This document shows, piece after piece, positions 1 through 9,096 of a DNA stretch of 48,628 nt. Every line of letters starts with the position of its first letter. The first letter of the stretch is position 1. Origin of the DNA: Photobacterium sp. JCM 19050 (GTDB lineage: Bacteria > Pseudomonadota > Gammaproteobacteria > Enterobacterales > Vibrionaceae); NCBI GenBank assembly GCA_001310455.1, contig BAXG01000041.1, positions 1-48,628 on the forward strand, written 5' to 3'. Under the pieces are notes generated by a model. That model did no database searches. It had not been told where the DNA came from and was given only the letters and a program-made list of their open reading frames with translations. Both the position numbers and the translations under genes were made by a program.

Positions 1-29
1 TACATAAATGGGTTAGACAGTTCATCCAT
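1..29 (-). CDS. 5' end of an unidentified gene running off the left edge
   Basis: An ATG on the minus strand is followed by nine open codons (MDELSNPFM) up to the window edge. A strong ribosome-binding site (TAAGGAG) lies 8-9 nt upstream. It lies about 210 nt downstream of a JUMPstart/ops element on the same strand, so it is probably the first gene of an RfaH-type envelope or polysaccharide operon. Too little is visible to name it. Confidence 0.6.
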
Positions 30-240
30 TTTTAGGCTCCTTATGATAAAGGAACCATTAGAAATCAATGAAAATGATCAACAACCTGATCCGTTTTGAA
101 TGATTAAAAATATGATGTGATCGGGATATTTCTGTTTAGTTCAGTCTCTACTAGTGCTCGCTAAGCCCTTTAAAAATGAGGATGTTCATGCGATTTCCCT
201 GCTGTTGTGTTCAATGATTTAAGAAACAACTTCGTTCAGA

Positions 241-275
241 CACGCTACCGCCCTTGGGTTACACCCCCAAAGGCG
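241..275 (-). promoter_or_regulatory. JUMPstart/ops element, left operon
   Basis: The minus strand reads GGCGGTAGCGTG at 252-241, the canonical ops core that pauses RNA polymerase and recruits RfaH. The preceding bases (275-253) contain GCCTTTGGGGG and CCCAAGG, which can fold as a hairpin just upstream of the core, as in JUMPstart leaders. The block resembles the one upstream of wza at 41717-41753. It belongs to an operon that starts between here and the left edge. Confidence 0.8.
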
Positions 276-358
276 AAATATGCACGGATTGTTGATTCTG
301 CTGATGTGTCATTTTACCTCACTCAAAAATGAGAACAAAGTCAGTCAATGCAAAATAA

Positions 359-388
359 CAAAAGACGCAAATTAATGCGCCTTTTTTG
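359..388 (-). terminator. Rho-independent terminator after purF
   Basis: Inverted repeat AAAAGACGCA / TGCGCCTTTT (360-369 and 376-385) with a 6-nt loop and one G-U pair. On the minus strand it is followed by a T-rich run. It lies 25 nt past the purF stop and separates purF from the ops-controlled operon to the left. Confidence 0.75.
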
Positions 389-412
389 ACTTTCTGCCTA
401 CTTATCTGAAAC

Positions 413-1927
413 CTAACTCTCGTTGTAGATTTCCAAGTTGACCAGTTCCTGCTGCTGCTCCCTTACTGTCTTAGCATCATCGTTCCGAAGTGCAGCCAGA
501 TAGTCGAGGTAACTCTGGTCGATATCACCGGTGACATATTCGCCACTGAATACCGAGGTTTCGAACTGTTGGATATCCGGGTTGCCCTCACCTACCGCTT
601 CAACCAGGTCGCTGATGCTCTGGAAGATAAGGCCGTCAGCTTTGATCATCTCGCCAATTTCATGCACTTCACGACCATGGGCAATCAGCTCATTGGCGCT
701 TGGCATATCGATACCATAGACATTGGGGAAACGGATTTCCGGTGCGGCTGATGCCATGTACACCTTGCGGGCACCGGCTTCACGTGCCATTTCGATGATC
801 TGTTCGGAGGTTGTGCCACGAACGATGGAGTCATCCACCAGCAGTACAGATTTATCCTTAAACTCGGAACGAATGGCGTTAAGCTTGCGGCGCACTGATT
901 TCTTGCGCTGTTGCTGGCCCGGCATGATAAATGTCCGGCCTACATAACGGTTTTTCACGTAACCCTGGCGATATGGCTTGTCCAGTACCTGGGCAATTTG
1001 CAGGGCGATATCACAGGATGTTTCCGGGATAGGGATAACAACATCGATATCCAGGTCATCCCACTCCCGCTTAATTTTTTCACCCAGCTTCTGGCCCATA
1101 CGGACACGGGCACCGTAGACAGAAATCTTGTCGATAAAGGAATCTGGACGAGCGAAGTAGACGAATTCAAAGATACACGGGTTCAGTTTCGGGTTTTCAG
1201 CACACTGGTGCGTGAAGAGCTGACCGTCAAAAGTAATGTACACCGCTTCACCCGGCGTGATGTCACGGACGAAATCAAAGCCTACCGCATCCAGTGCAAC
1301 TGACTCGGATGCAACCATGTACTCCGTCCTGCCATTGATTTCGCGCTTACCCAGACAAAGTGGTCGGATACCGTGGGGGTCGCGGAAAGCAACCAGGCCG
1401 TGCCCGATAATCATTGCTACTGCGGCGTAGCCACCACGCACCTGCTTGTGCAATGCCGTCACGGCATTAAACACATCGGTTTCAGTCAGGGGGTGGGAAA
1501 CGGCTTTGTCAATTTGGTGGGCCAGGATATTAAGAAGGACTTCGGAGTCAGAGGTGGTATTGAGGTGGCGCTTGTCCTGTTCAAACAGTGACTCTCTCAG
1601 GTCATTGGCGTTGGTCAGGTTACCGTTGTGGGCCAATGTAATGCCGTAAGGGGAGTTCACATAAAAAGGCTGGGCTTCAGAGGCACTGGAACTGCCGGCT
1701 GTCGGGTAGCGGGCATGCCCTATTCCGACCGTACCTTGCAAACGTTGCATGTGCTTGAGCTCAAATACATCCTTGACCAGACCGTTCGCCTTACGCAGCC
1801 TGAACCGGTTGTTGTCTATCGTTACGATACCCGCAGCATCCTGTCCCCTGTGCTGCAATACTGTCAACGCATCATAAATTGCCTGATTGACCGGGGTATC
1901 CCCCACAATTCCCACAATACCACACAT
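413..1927 (-). CDS. purF: Amidophosphoribosyltransferase
   Basis: Catalyses the first committed step of purine synthesis: PRPP and glutamine give phosphoribosylamine. The ATG at 1927 is chosen because it gives MCGIVGIVG, in which Cys2 becomes the N-terminal nucleophile of the class II glutamine amidotransferase domain; the upstream ATG would bury it. The resulting 504 residues match the usual length. An N-terminal GATase domain (HRGQDAAGI, GHARYPT) is followed by a phosphoribosyltransferase domain with the PRPP loop VLLVDDSIVRGTTS near residue 365. It follows cvpA closely in the usual cvpA-purF order and is intact. Confidence 0.97.
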   Translation of the reverse strand: MCGIVGIVGDTPVNQAIYDALTVLQHRGQDAAGIVTIDNNRFRLRKANGLVKDVFELKHMQRLQGTVGIGHARYPTAGSSSASEAQPFYVNSPYGITLAHNGNLTNANDLRESLFEQDKRHLNTTSDSEVLLNILAHQIDKAVSHPLTETDVFNAVTALHKQVRGGYAAVAMIIGHGLVAFRDPHGIRPLCLGKREINGRTEYMVASESVALDAVGFDFVRDITPGEAVYITFDGQLFTHQCAENPKLNPCIFEFVYFARPDSFIDKISVYGARVRMGQKLGEKIKREWDDLDIDVVIPIPETSCDIALQIAQVLDKPYRQGYVKNRYVGRTFIMPGQQQRKKSVRRKLNAIRSEFKDKSVLLVDDSIVRGTTSEQIIEMAREAGARKVYMASAAPEIRFPNVYGIDMPSANELIAHGREVHEIGEMIKADGLIFQSISDLVEAVGEGNPDIQQFETSVFSGEYVTGDIDQSYLDYLAALRNDDAKTVREQQQELVNLEIYNES

Positions 1928-1962
1928 GTCTGATGTTCCTTGTTGCACCGGTTAAACCGGCA

Positions 1963-2454
1963 TCATGTGATGCCGGGTATAAAGCTGGAGTTGCTCTCAA
2001 GGTATTTGAAGAACCACTCGATAATCACACCAAAGCTTGGAATCAGCTCTGATGACTTCCACCAGCTTTCATTCGACAGGCTGGTGAAGGAATCCATGAA
2101 AAAGAGCAGTGCGGCGACGATCAGAACGCCTCTTATTGCACCGAATACAATGCCCAACATGCGGTCAGTACCTGACAAGCCGGTTTTTTGTACCAACTGG
2201 CCAATCACGTAGTTCACCACCGCACCCACAATGAGGGTGGCAACAAACAGCGCCGCTATCGCACTGCCATTTCGGATAACTTCATCTTTGATATTAGTGA
2301 AGTACACAGCAAGTTGCGGATAGAAGTTGCTGGCGATAAAAAATGCGGCAAACCAGATAACGAGAGAGAGCGCTTCTTTTACAAATCCACGGATCAGGCT
2401 AATCAACGCAGAGCAGCTGATAATGCCGATGATCACATAGTCGATCCAATTCAT
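1963..2454 (-). CDS. cvpA: Colicin V production protein homologue
   Basis: Inner-membrane protein of the CvpA family, 163 residues with four predicted hydrophobic helices. The N-terminus MNWIDYVIIGIISCSALISL is typical. In Escherichia coli it lies directly upstream of purF, as here (35 nt gap), and is needed for colicin V export and envelope homeostasis; its molecular activity is unclear. The reading frame is intact. Confidence 0.93.
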   Translation of the reverse strand: MNWIDYVIIGIISCSALISLIRGFVKEALSLVIWFAAFFIASNFYPQLAVYFTNIKDEVIRNGSAIAALFVATLIVGAVVNYVIGQLVQKTGLSGTDRMLGIVFGAIRGVLIVAALLFFMDSFTSLSNESWWKSSELIPSFGVIIEWFFKYLESNSSFIPGIT

Positions 2455-2558
2455 TCTTATTGTCTTTCCGGGTCACTGCGCGCGCATTCTATCAGAAAAA
2501 TACGCGACGCAAACGTTTTCTTATGGGTTTATCGGGTTAAATTTGAGCAATTGGCCTT

Positions 2559-3083
2559 TCAGCCAGTCAGGGATTCCAGTTTGCCTGTCATGCCTTCCAA
2601 CTTGTCTTTAGACACGTCAGGGCCAACAATAACTCGGGTCAATTTACCTGCCTGAGCGTGGTTGGGAATGACCTGGGCACGGTAGCCTTTGTCCCTGAGA
2701 CGGTCAGCCAGGTTTACAGCGTTGTCATGGTTGCGGAATACGCCCAACTGAATGATCCATGCGCCAGCGGAAGACGCCTGTGAACCTTCATCAGGTTCAG
2801 CCTGCTGCGCTTCATCTGTCGCCGCCACAGTAAAGGTTTCTGTGTTTTCCGGCTCCCCAACCGTCACTGAAACCGGATCTTCCGGTAAATTCACTTCCAC
2901 TTCCCTGGGCGCAAGTATTTCCGTACCTGTCAGTTTATCGTCCACAGGCTCTTGCAAAGGAATGCTGTCAAACGCCTCCTCCACATGCTGCTTCTGGCCG
3001 TCAAACAGGTCCGGCAAAATAATCACGCCAAGGGTGACCAGCACAATAGTACCGGTCAATCTTTTCTGAAATTTACTCGCCAC
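2559..3083 (-). CDS. dedD: Cell-division protein DedD (SPOR domain)
   Basis: 174 residues. A short cytoplasmic N-terminus is followed by one membrane segment (about 9-25, LTGTIVLVTLGVIILPDL), an acidic Pro/Glu-rich linker, and a C-terminal SPOR domain (about 106-174, AWIIQLGVFRNHDNAVNLAD) that binds denuded septal peptidoglycan. The start is GTG, overlapping the folC stop by 11 nt, which suggests translational coupling. The order folC-dedD-cvpA-purF is standard for gammaproteobacteria. Confidence 0.92.
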   Translation of the reverse strand: MASKFQKRLTGTIVLVTLGVIILPDLFDGQKQHVEEAFDSIPLQEPVDDKLTGTEILAPREVEVNLPEDPVSVTVGEPENTETFTVAATDEAQQAEPDEGSQASSAGAWIIQLGVFRNHDNAVNLADRLRDKGYRAQVIPNHAQAGKLTRVIVGPDVSKDKLEGMTGKLESLTG

Positions 3084-4392
3084 GGTTTTTCTGTACTTTC
3101 AGGTAATTTGATACTTGGCCAACAGTGTAAAACGAGCCACATACAATTACTATGTCAGCCTCACCGGCTTGAGACACAGCCGCATCAAATGCCGCTTCAG
3201 GTGTGTCAAATGACGCCGTTCCTTCAGGAAGGAAGCCCGCCAGTTCGGAGGCATTTGCAGCCCTGGAACCAACAAGTGATGCCGGGTACCACCTGTCGAC
3301 CACCGGCTTGAGGGCTTCGATGGTTCCACCGATATCCTTGTCATGCAGCATGGCAATAACGGCATGAACGTTTTGTTTACCGGATCCATTCACGCGACGG
3401 CGAAGCTGCTCAGCAAGGTAAGCCGCTGAATGCGGGTTGTGTGCCACATCCAGGATCACTTCCGGCTTTTCTGACACCTTTTCCATCCGGCCTGCCAGGC
3501 GGACGTTTTTTCAGCCCACGGACAATGTTTTCGTCGCTGATCTCCAGGCCGACCAAACCTAAAGCCATCACCGCTGTTGCAGCGTTGGGAAGCGGAAGGC
3601 TGGGTACAGGGAGGTTTGGCAAGTCGAACGTGCCGGAGTGCCAGTCCCAGTGCTCCCCCTTCTGCTCATAGGTGAACTGGTAGCCAACCTGGTAAAGCTC
3701 TGCACCAATATCATCGGCGTGGGCAGCAACGCTGGCAGGCGGTGTGGGTTGCCCGCAAACGGCAGGACGCCCGGAGCGGAATATACCGGCCTTTTCAAAA
3801 CCGATTTTTTCGATGTCATCACCAAGCCAGTCAACGTGGTCCACGGCAAGGCTGGTGATCACAGCGACATCCGAATCCACAATATTGGTGGCATCCAGCG
3901 ACCGCCGAGCCCGACTTCCAGGATCACCACATCAACATTGTTGCTCTTAAACAGGGACAACGCTGCCAGCGTGCCAAACTCGAAAAGGCTGAGGCTGATA
4001 GCGCCACGGGCATCTTCCACTTCGTTGAATGCGCCAGCATGGTCAGCATCTTCCAGCTCTTTCCCGTTAATACGAACACGTTCATTGTACCGGACCAGGT
4101 GAGGAGAGCTGTAAACGCCCACGCGGTAGCCGGCATCCATTAATATGGCTTCCAGCATCGCACAGGTTGACCCCTTCCCATTGGTGCCGGCAACAGTGAT
4201 GACTTTAGGTGCGGGATTGAGAAGCCCTGCTTTCACACCTACGGCTTTTACCCGGTCAAGGCCGAGATCAATGGCGCTGGTGTGGAGGTGTTCAAGGTAT
4301 TGGAGCCAGGTTTGCAATGAAGAGGCTGCGGTAGGTTTTACAGACGCACAGGTGTTGTTTTCCAACACGGAACTAGATTGTTTCTGAGGCAT
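3073..4392 (-). CDS. folC: Bifunctional dihydrofolate/folylpolyglutamate synthase, two frameshifts
   Basis: Adds glutamate to dihydropteroate and to folates. The P-loop TVAGTNGKGSTCAML and the later LDVAHNPHSAAYL motif are clear. The protein lies in three pieces of frame. After VGLGGR (about 3895) one C appears to be missing before a continuation starting DSDVAVITSLAVDHVDWLG. At about 3510 an A6 run where A5 is expected breaks GLKN..RLAGRMEKV. With both corrected the length is about 440 residues, normal for FolC. The gene is essential or nearly so, and the neighbouring accD and truA show the same pattern, so sequence error is likelier than decay. Confidence 0.9.
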
Positions 4393-4409
4393 TTACGGCA
4401 TCCTAAGCC

Positions 4410-4435
4410 AAAACAGCCCGGTAGGAACCGGGCTG
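4410..4435 (-). terminator. Terminator or attenuator between accD and folC
   Basis: Perfect 9-bp stem CAGCCCGGT / ACCGGGCTG (4414-4422 and 4427-4435) with a 4-nt loop. On the minus strand it is followed by TTTTGG. It lies between the accD stop and the folC start, so it may reduce read-through from accD into folC. Confidence 0.7.
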
Positions 4436-4451
4436 CAAAATCAGGGAATAC

Positions 4452-5391
4452 TTAAGCGTTATCTTGTTGAGCTTCTTGCTCTTCGCCGCTGTCTTCCGGT
4501 GCCTCTTCCTCAAACGGACGTTCAACCGGTACCACCAGTGGTGATGGCTGTCCGGTCAGCTTGGCAATAATGGCACCGACTCGCTGACGCATCTCGCGAC
4601 GGTCTACGATCATATCGATAGCACCATGATCGAGCAAGAACTCAGAACGCTGGAAACCTTCAGGAAGTTTTTCACGTACTGTTTGTTCGATTACGCGCTG
4701 GCCGGCAAACCCGATAAGTGCCTTTGGCTCTGCGATATTGATATCACCCAGCATGGCAAGACTTGCAGACACACCGCCCATCGTTGGGTCAGTCAGCACA
4801 GAAATAAATGGCAGACCTTTTTGTGACAGGCGCTCAAGCGCAGCACTGGTTTTTGCATCTGCATCAGAGACTGCAAGGCTTCCTGCATACGGGCGCCGCC
4901 ACTGGCAGAAAAGCATACCAGCGCACACTCGTCTTCCATTGCCTGTTCAACAGCCTTAACAAAACGGGCACCGACCACAGAGCCCATAGAGCCGCCCATA
5001 AACGCAAACTCAAATGAGCATGCCACTACCGGCATACCCAGCAGGGTGCCTTTCATGACAATAAGGGCATCTTTCTCGCCACTGCTCTTTTGGGCTGTAT
5101 GAATACGGTCTTTATACTTTTTGGAGTCACGGAACTTAAGAATATCTTTAGGCTCTAGCTCCGACGCCAGCTCAATACGCTCACCTTCATCAAGGAAGGT
5201 TTCCAGGCGACGGCGTGCTTCATGCGCATGTGATGGTCACACTTAGGGCACACTTCGAGGTTGCGCTCTAGCTCTTTGTGGTACAGCACCTGGTCACAGG
5301 CTGTACATTTGGTCCAAACCCCTTCTGGGATAGACGCTTTTCGAGATGTTACGATGTTGCTTTTAGTAAGAATCTTTTCAAGCCAGCTCAT
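4452..5391 (-). CDS. accD: Acetyl-CoA carboxylase carboxyltransferase beta subunit, two frameshifts
   Basis: With AccA this subunit transfers CO2 from carboxybiotin to acetyl-CoA in the first step of fatty-acid synthesis. The start is the ATG giving MSWLEKILTKSNI; an N-terminal four-Cys zinc ribbon (CTACDQ..CPKC) follows. Core motifs FMGGSMGSVVGARF, CFSASGGARMQEAL and SVLTDPTMGGVSASLAMLGD are present. Single missing A residues at about 5219 (MRMK/ARRRLETF) and about 4855 (MQMQK/TSAALERL) split the frame into three. Correction gives about 313 residues, close to E. coli AccD. The gene is essential, so sequence error is probable. Confidence 0.93.
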
Positions 5392-5593
5392 GGATGACCT
5401 TTTTAGTTGATACCCCAGCCCGGAGAAAAGCGTGAGTCGCAAAGGGGGCTGAAGCCAAAATTCCTTGGAATATGCAGTCCGTGATTAAAACACAAACTGT
5501 GCCAGCTTGGGATAAAAAACTGGTTGTACCTATTGGAAATGTGCTCAATATTTACCCTTTTCGGACATTCCCTACCCAAACTTGCAGAAATAT

Positions 5594-5643
5594 AACAAAA
5601 AATGGCAGGAAAAAATCTGGCTTTCATCGCCCTTTTCCTGCCA
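5594..5643 (-). terminator. Terminator after truA
   Basis: An 11-bp inverted repeat TGGCAGGAAAA / TTTTCCTGCCA (5603-5613 and 5633-5643) encloses a 19-nt loop. On the minus strand it is followed by TTTTTTG. It lies about 60 nt past the truA stop. The rest of the 311-nt truA-accD gap shows no gene and probably holds the accD promoter. Confidence 0.65.
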
Positions 5644-5702
5644 ATTTGTAACTGTGTTTTAACCCCGACGCATTCATCACGCCAATTAATAAGAAGTGAC
5701 GC

Positions 5703-6486
5703 TTAATCCGGCAAGAACAGTGGGCCAATCGGTACCACCGGCAGCTCAAACATTTCAGGGTAATCAACATCCACCAGGTACAGGCCTCCCGGCTTTGCGG
5801 TGCTGCCGCCAGCTTTCTGTCTTTTGCCTCCAACAGCCACTTAATCCACTCGGGCTCCTGCTCGCCCTTGCCTACTACTATCAGGCTGCCGACAATATTG
5901 CGTACCATATGATGAACGAACGCATTTGCCTTGATGTCGACGATGACATAATGCCCATGTCGGGTCACTTTCAGGTGCATAACATTTCGCCACGGGCTTT
6001 TTGACTGGCATTGCACGGCACGGAATGAGGTGAAGTCGTTCTCACCAAGCAGGAACTGTCCGGCTTGATGCATACGCGTTTCATCCAGCTCACCATGGTA
6101 GTGACTGACCCCCTGGCTCATGATGCCCGGACGCAGGTTATGGTTGAAAATGATATAGCGGTAACGGCGGGCGGTAGCACTAAAACGTGCGTGGAAGTCA
6201 TCAGGAACTTCCTTAGCCCAGCGCACAGCGATATCCCCCGGCATGTTGGTGTTGGCCCCATCGTCCACGCGCTCAATGAACGGTTAACATCCACATCAAA
6301 GTGCACAACCTGCCCTGTACCATGAACGCCGGCATCCGTGCGCCCTGCACACTGTACTTCGATTGGCTGAGCCGCCACTTTTGACAGTGCTTTTTCCAGC
6401 TCGGCCTGGACACTCGGGACTTCCTGCTGGCGCTGCCAGCCGTAGTAATTTGCGCCGTTATATTCAACGCCTAAGGCAATTCTCAT
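5703..6486 (-). CDS. truA: tRNA pseudouridine(38-40) synthase, two frameshifts
   Basis: Converts uridines 38-40 in tRNA anticodon arms to pseudouridine. The N-terminus MRIALGVEYNGANYYGWQRQ and the catalytic-Asp motif CAGRTDAGVHG are typical, as are RFSATARRYRYIIFNH and NAFVHHMVRNIVGSL. One G is missing in a G run at about 6262 (WTMGANTNMPGD), and one base at about 5806 (KLAAA/TAKPGGLYLVDVDYPE). Read through, the protein ends VVPIGPLFLPD at the stop at 5703-5705, giving about 262 residues, the normal length. Confidence 0.93.
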
Positions 6487-6543
6487 GGTACTAAAGGTTA
6501 TTCAGACTGTGGATTGGGATGGGGATGATAGCGGGAAAAGGGG

Positions 6544-6646
6544 CGAGTGGCGAGTGGTGAGTGGTGAGTGGTGAGTGGTGAGTGGTGAGTGGTGAGTGGT
6601 GAGTGGTGAGTGGTGAGTGGTGAGTGGTGAGTGGTGAGTGGTGAGT
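6544..6646. repeat. Heptanucleotide array, unit TGAGTGG (about 15 copies)
   Basis: Near-perfect tandem repeat of the 7-mer TGAGTGG; the first two units are variants (CGAGTGG). It begins about 60 nt upstream of the truA start. It is the longest clean array in the window and shares its unit with arrays at 39292, 39879 and 46586. The open frame across it is low-complexity (SPLTTHH repeats) and is not a gene. Confidence 0.95.
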
Positions 6647-6711
6647 CATTGTAAGGGTAAATTCGAAATTGTTGTCAATAGCAGAAAACCCGTAGTCCAT
6701 GAAAGGAGGCG

Positions 6712-6864
6712 TTACTTCTGGTGTACCACCGAACCGGCTGGTTGCCCTTCCCCGCTTTGAACCGGTATGGCTGGACCGGACAATTCTGGTAATGCGAGCA
6801 CAGTACAACCTGTCATTCCGACTAAGACCAGCAAACAAAGATATTTAGAGACATTCGAAAGCAA
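6712..6864 (-). CDS. Possible small lipoprotein (uncertain)
   Basis: The minus strand from a TTG near 6864 reads a hydrophobic stretch ending in a lipobox (CLLVLVGMTGC), then LALPELSGPAIPVQ and a stop at 6712. About 50 residues remain. A neighbouring frame continues with MDYGFSAIDNNFEF into the heptad array, so a frameshift may hide a longer tail. The signal and lipobox look real, but length, start and function are uncertain. Confidence 0.35.
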   Translation of the reverse strand: MLSNVSKYLCLLVLVGMTGCTVLALPELSGPAIPVQSGEGQPAGSVVHQK

Positions 6865-6884
6865 TGAAAAAATCCTGCACTTGT

Positions 6885-6926
6885 TAAAATAAACAAGAGC
6901 TTCCGGTCAAAACCCAAAAGCTCTTG
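6885..6926 (-). terminator. Terminator after the first WecA-like gene
   Basis: Inverted repeat CAAGAGCTT / AAGCTCTTG (6894-6902 and 6918-6926). On the minus strand it is followed by TTTATTTTAAC. It begins about 20 nt past the stop of the gene at 6947-7991. Confidence 0.75.
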
Positions 6927-6946
6927 CGTTTGCGAACCAAGCAAGC

Positions 6947-7991
6947 TTAGACAGCAATGCTCTCGTCGCTTGTGCGCTTACCGGCGAAATTCACCAAGGA
7001 AAAATAGATGGCAAAACTGCACATAAACAGTGAAAACATAATAACTTCAGGAACCATCATGTACTCACCCAAGATACCAACGCCGGCAAATGCAGGGCAA
7101 TTAAGCATATAGTCGCAAGGGTTTGACTTCTCGTCATCCCCAACCGCTGGAATATGTGATGCAAGTGTTCGCGATCCGGCTTAAATGGTGAGTGCCCTTT
7201 GCGAATCCTGCGAATCATGATGGTTGCCATATCCATTAAAGGTACTGCGATGAGCCAAAGCGCAGTGACAGGGTTGATAAACGTAGTCCCCTCCCCCTGA
7301 CTAGCAGACAGGATAAACCAGATAACGCTAAACCCAATCAGCATACTCCCGGCATCGCCCATAAAGACCTTACGCCTGCGCCCCAACAACCCCAAGTTCA
7401 TAAGGATATACGGCATCATTGCAACGGAGATAATTGCACAGAAGTATGCCAGGTTATGATTACCATCCATCACTAGCAAAACACCCAGCGTGCTGAATGT
7501 CACCAATGATAATCCACCCAAAAGCCCATCAATACCATCAACCATATTAAAAGCATTGATCGCCCCCACCACGGCTAGCACAGTAACCACATAGGCAAAC
7601 GGACCAAGGTGTATATCGCCAAACCCCAAAAGGTTGCCGAAAGATTCCAACTTCAGTTCTGCATACTGCATCATCACAATCGATAACCCAAGCTGGATAG
7701 CCATTCTCAACTTGTAACTGACTTCATATTTGTCGTCCAAGGCACCAACTATCGTCAAGGTTGAAATGCAAAGCATATACAAGTGGGCACTTTCTATAAT
7801 TTCGCTATTGAAGTAAAGGTAGTAAACAAGCGTCAGGCAAATGGCAATCCCCCGACAAGGGGAATTGCACCTACGTGTTTTTTACGTGCATCAGGCCGAT
7901 CTAGAAGCCCAACTTTATAGGCAACCTTTCTCCCAATGAAGATATAGGTCGTTGCCAGAACAAAAGTAATGAGGAAGTCCATAGCCAACAT
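6947..7991 (-). CDS. WecA/MraY-family undecaprenyl-phosphate sugar-1-phosphate transferase, copy 1, two frameshifts
   Basis: Polytopic membrane enzyme that would prime polymer synthesis by moving a HexNAc-1-phosphate onto undecaprenyl phosphate. Family motifs are clear: VGALDDKYEVSYKLR, NAFNMVDGIDGLLGG, FMGDAGSMLIGF and the cytoplasmic His motif REHLHHIFQRLG. The N-terminus MLAMDFLITFVLATT lies upstream of a break at about 7850, where a G5 run should be G6 (IPLVGG/IAICLTLVYY). A second break near 7095 hides the tail GVGILGEYMMVPEVIMF..DESIAV. The repaired length is about 348 residues. It is paralogous to the gene at 20478-21559 and lies on the same strand, on the other side of the mobile island. 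Confidence 0.85.
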
Positions 7992-8442
7992 TGATTGTTA
8001 TTAATTCAAAACTGGTCATATGGTATTTATTGCTTATTGATGTGAAAACACTCAATAAGATCTGATTGTTAAAGTAAAATAATCTGTTGAAAAGTAACAG
8101 AAACCATCGAGCCCAACTAAGACAAGCGTTTCCAGCGCAGAGACAAATTTGAGATGTCAAAAAGCTGCCTTTTCCACGAGTCAAATAAATGCCGCTCGTG
8201 CGACACGCGTCAAATTCTGTTGAAATAGACACCGATGCTATAAATCACGTCAATTGGTTGGCGGAGAGACCTCTCTGTTGGCCGCAAGAGTAGAAAACCC
8301 AGTATTACCTCAATATCAAAGATTTACCATCATCACTCATAACAAAGAGACGAAAGTGAGACAGTTTATCCTGAGCTTTGACGAGATTTTGGAGTCGTAG
8401 CTTCCAACATTCCGGAATTGAGGTCATATAAACCGCCTTAAA
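7992..8442. other. Intergenic stretch with no recognisable gene
   Basis: About 450 nt between the first WecA-like gene and the DUF1353 gene. I see no convincing coding frame, RNA gene or mobile-element end. It may contain the left junction of the inserted material, but no repeat that marks it was found. Confidence 0.5.
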
Positions 8443-9096
8443 TTAGAATAAAAATTGGACTTGACGCCACACGATGAAACTATCTAAGCAACGGAAGAAT
8501 GTCATTCTTTCATTCACGCCGAACGCAACAATATGCTTAAGGAATCTCCGATGGAACAGCTTAGCCGTGACCACCTCCAATGCACAGTTAGGCACCGTCG
8601 GTTTCTTGCGGATAGATATCCTCAGCATTTCTCTCGCGGTTCTGTCGCCAAGCCCTTCCACCACCAAGCTTGAGGCGACAAGCGCCAGAAAGCTGATAAC
8701 TTTGGTCCCATTAACATCTAAGCTTACCTCCCGAAAAAGGTCATCCCAGGGACCACGCTCTGGACAATTCCGCGCTTTTTTATATCCCGTGGGTGATGCG
8801 GTATCTACCTCCCATAGATACATGTACCGGTAACCGAAGTCATGAATTAGTCCTGGAACCAGAAGGAGTCCAGTCGGAGACAAAATAAACCAAAGAGGCT
8901 TAGGAATGGATGCACCATCGAACACAAAGCCTTTAGGAATGACGTACCGATGACCTTTATATTCATAGGCCCAGTTCTCAACCAATTCCCATTGGCGTAC
9001 GAACGTTACCCAGCGCCAAATCTGAATGCGAAACGGTTGCCTTTTGGTTTTTATAGGTAAAGGCGATATCACTGGCATTTCTAATGACTTATTCAC
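8443..9096 (-). CDS. DUF1353-family protein
   Basis: 217 residues. The DUF1353 signature is at about residues 30-100: WELVENWAYEYKGHRYVIPKG, then FDGASIPKPLWFILSPTG, and LIHDFGYRYMY. DUF1353 proteins are often phage- or secretion-associated and of unknown activity; the conserved Asp and His suggest a hydrolase-like site, but that is inference. No signal peptide is obvious. The start is GTG, and the upstream stop overlaps it (GTGA), so the two genes are translationally coupled. It is the last gene of a three-gene module with the hydrolase at 10159-11181. The C-terminal third is not recognised. Confidence 0.75.
   Translation of the reverse strand: MNKSLEMPVISPLPIKTKRQPFRIQIWRWVTFVRQWELVENWAYEYKGHRYVIPKGFVFDGASIPKPLWFILSPTGLLLVPGLIHDFGYRYMYLWEVDTASPTGYKKARNCPERGPWDDLFREVSLDVNGTKVISFLALVASSLVVEGLGDRTAREMLRISIRKKPTVPNCALEVVTAKLFHRRFLKHIVAFGVNERMTFFRCLDSFIVWRQVQFLF

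Noticed and set aside
3480..3515. A6 run in folC as a programmed frameshift site
   Set aside because: The shift needed is in a housekeeping gene not known for it, and similar breaks occur in unrelated genes nearby, so sequence error explains it better.
6544..6646. CRISPR-like array
   Set aside because: The units are contiguous 7-mers without spacers and there are no cas genes.
6491..6838. Open frame of 115 residues across the TGAGTGG array
   Set aside because: Most of it is a translation of the tandem repeat (SPLTTHH units); no start signal and no conserved part.
7915..8232. Minus-strand frame of 105 residues overlapping the start of the first WecA-like gene
   Set aside because: It overlaps the true start of that gene in another frame and has no coherent domain.
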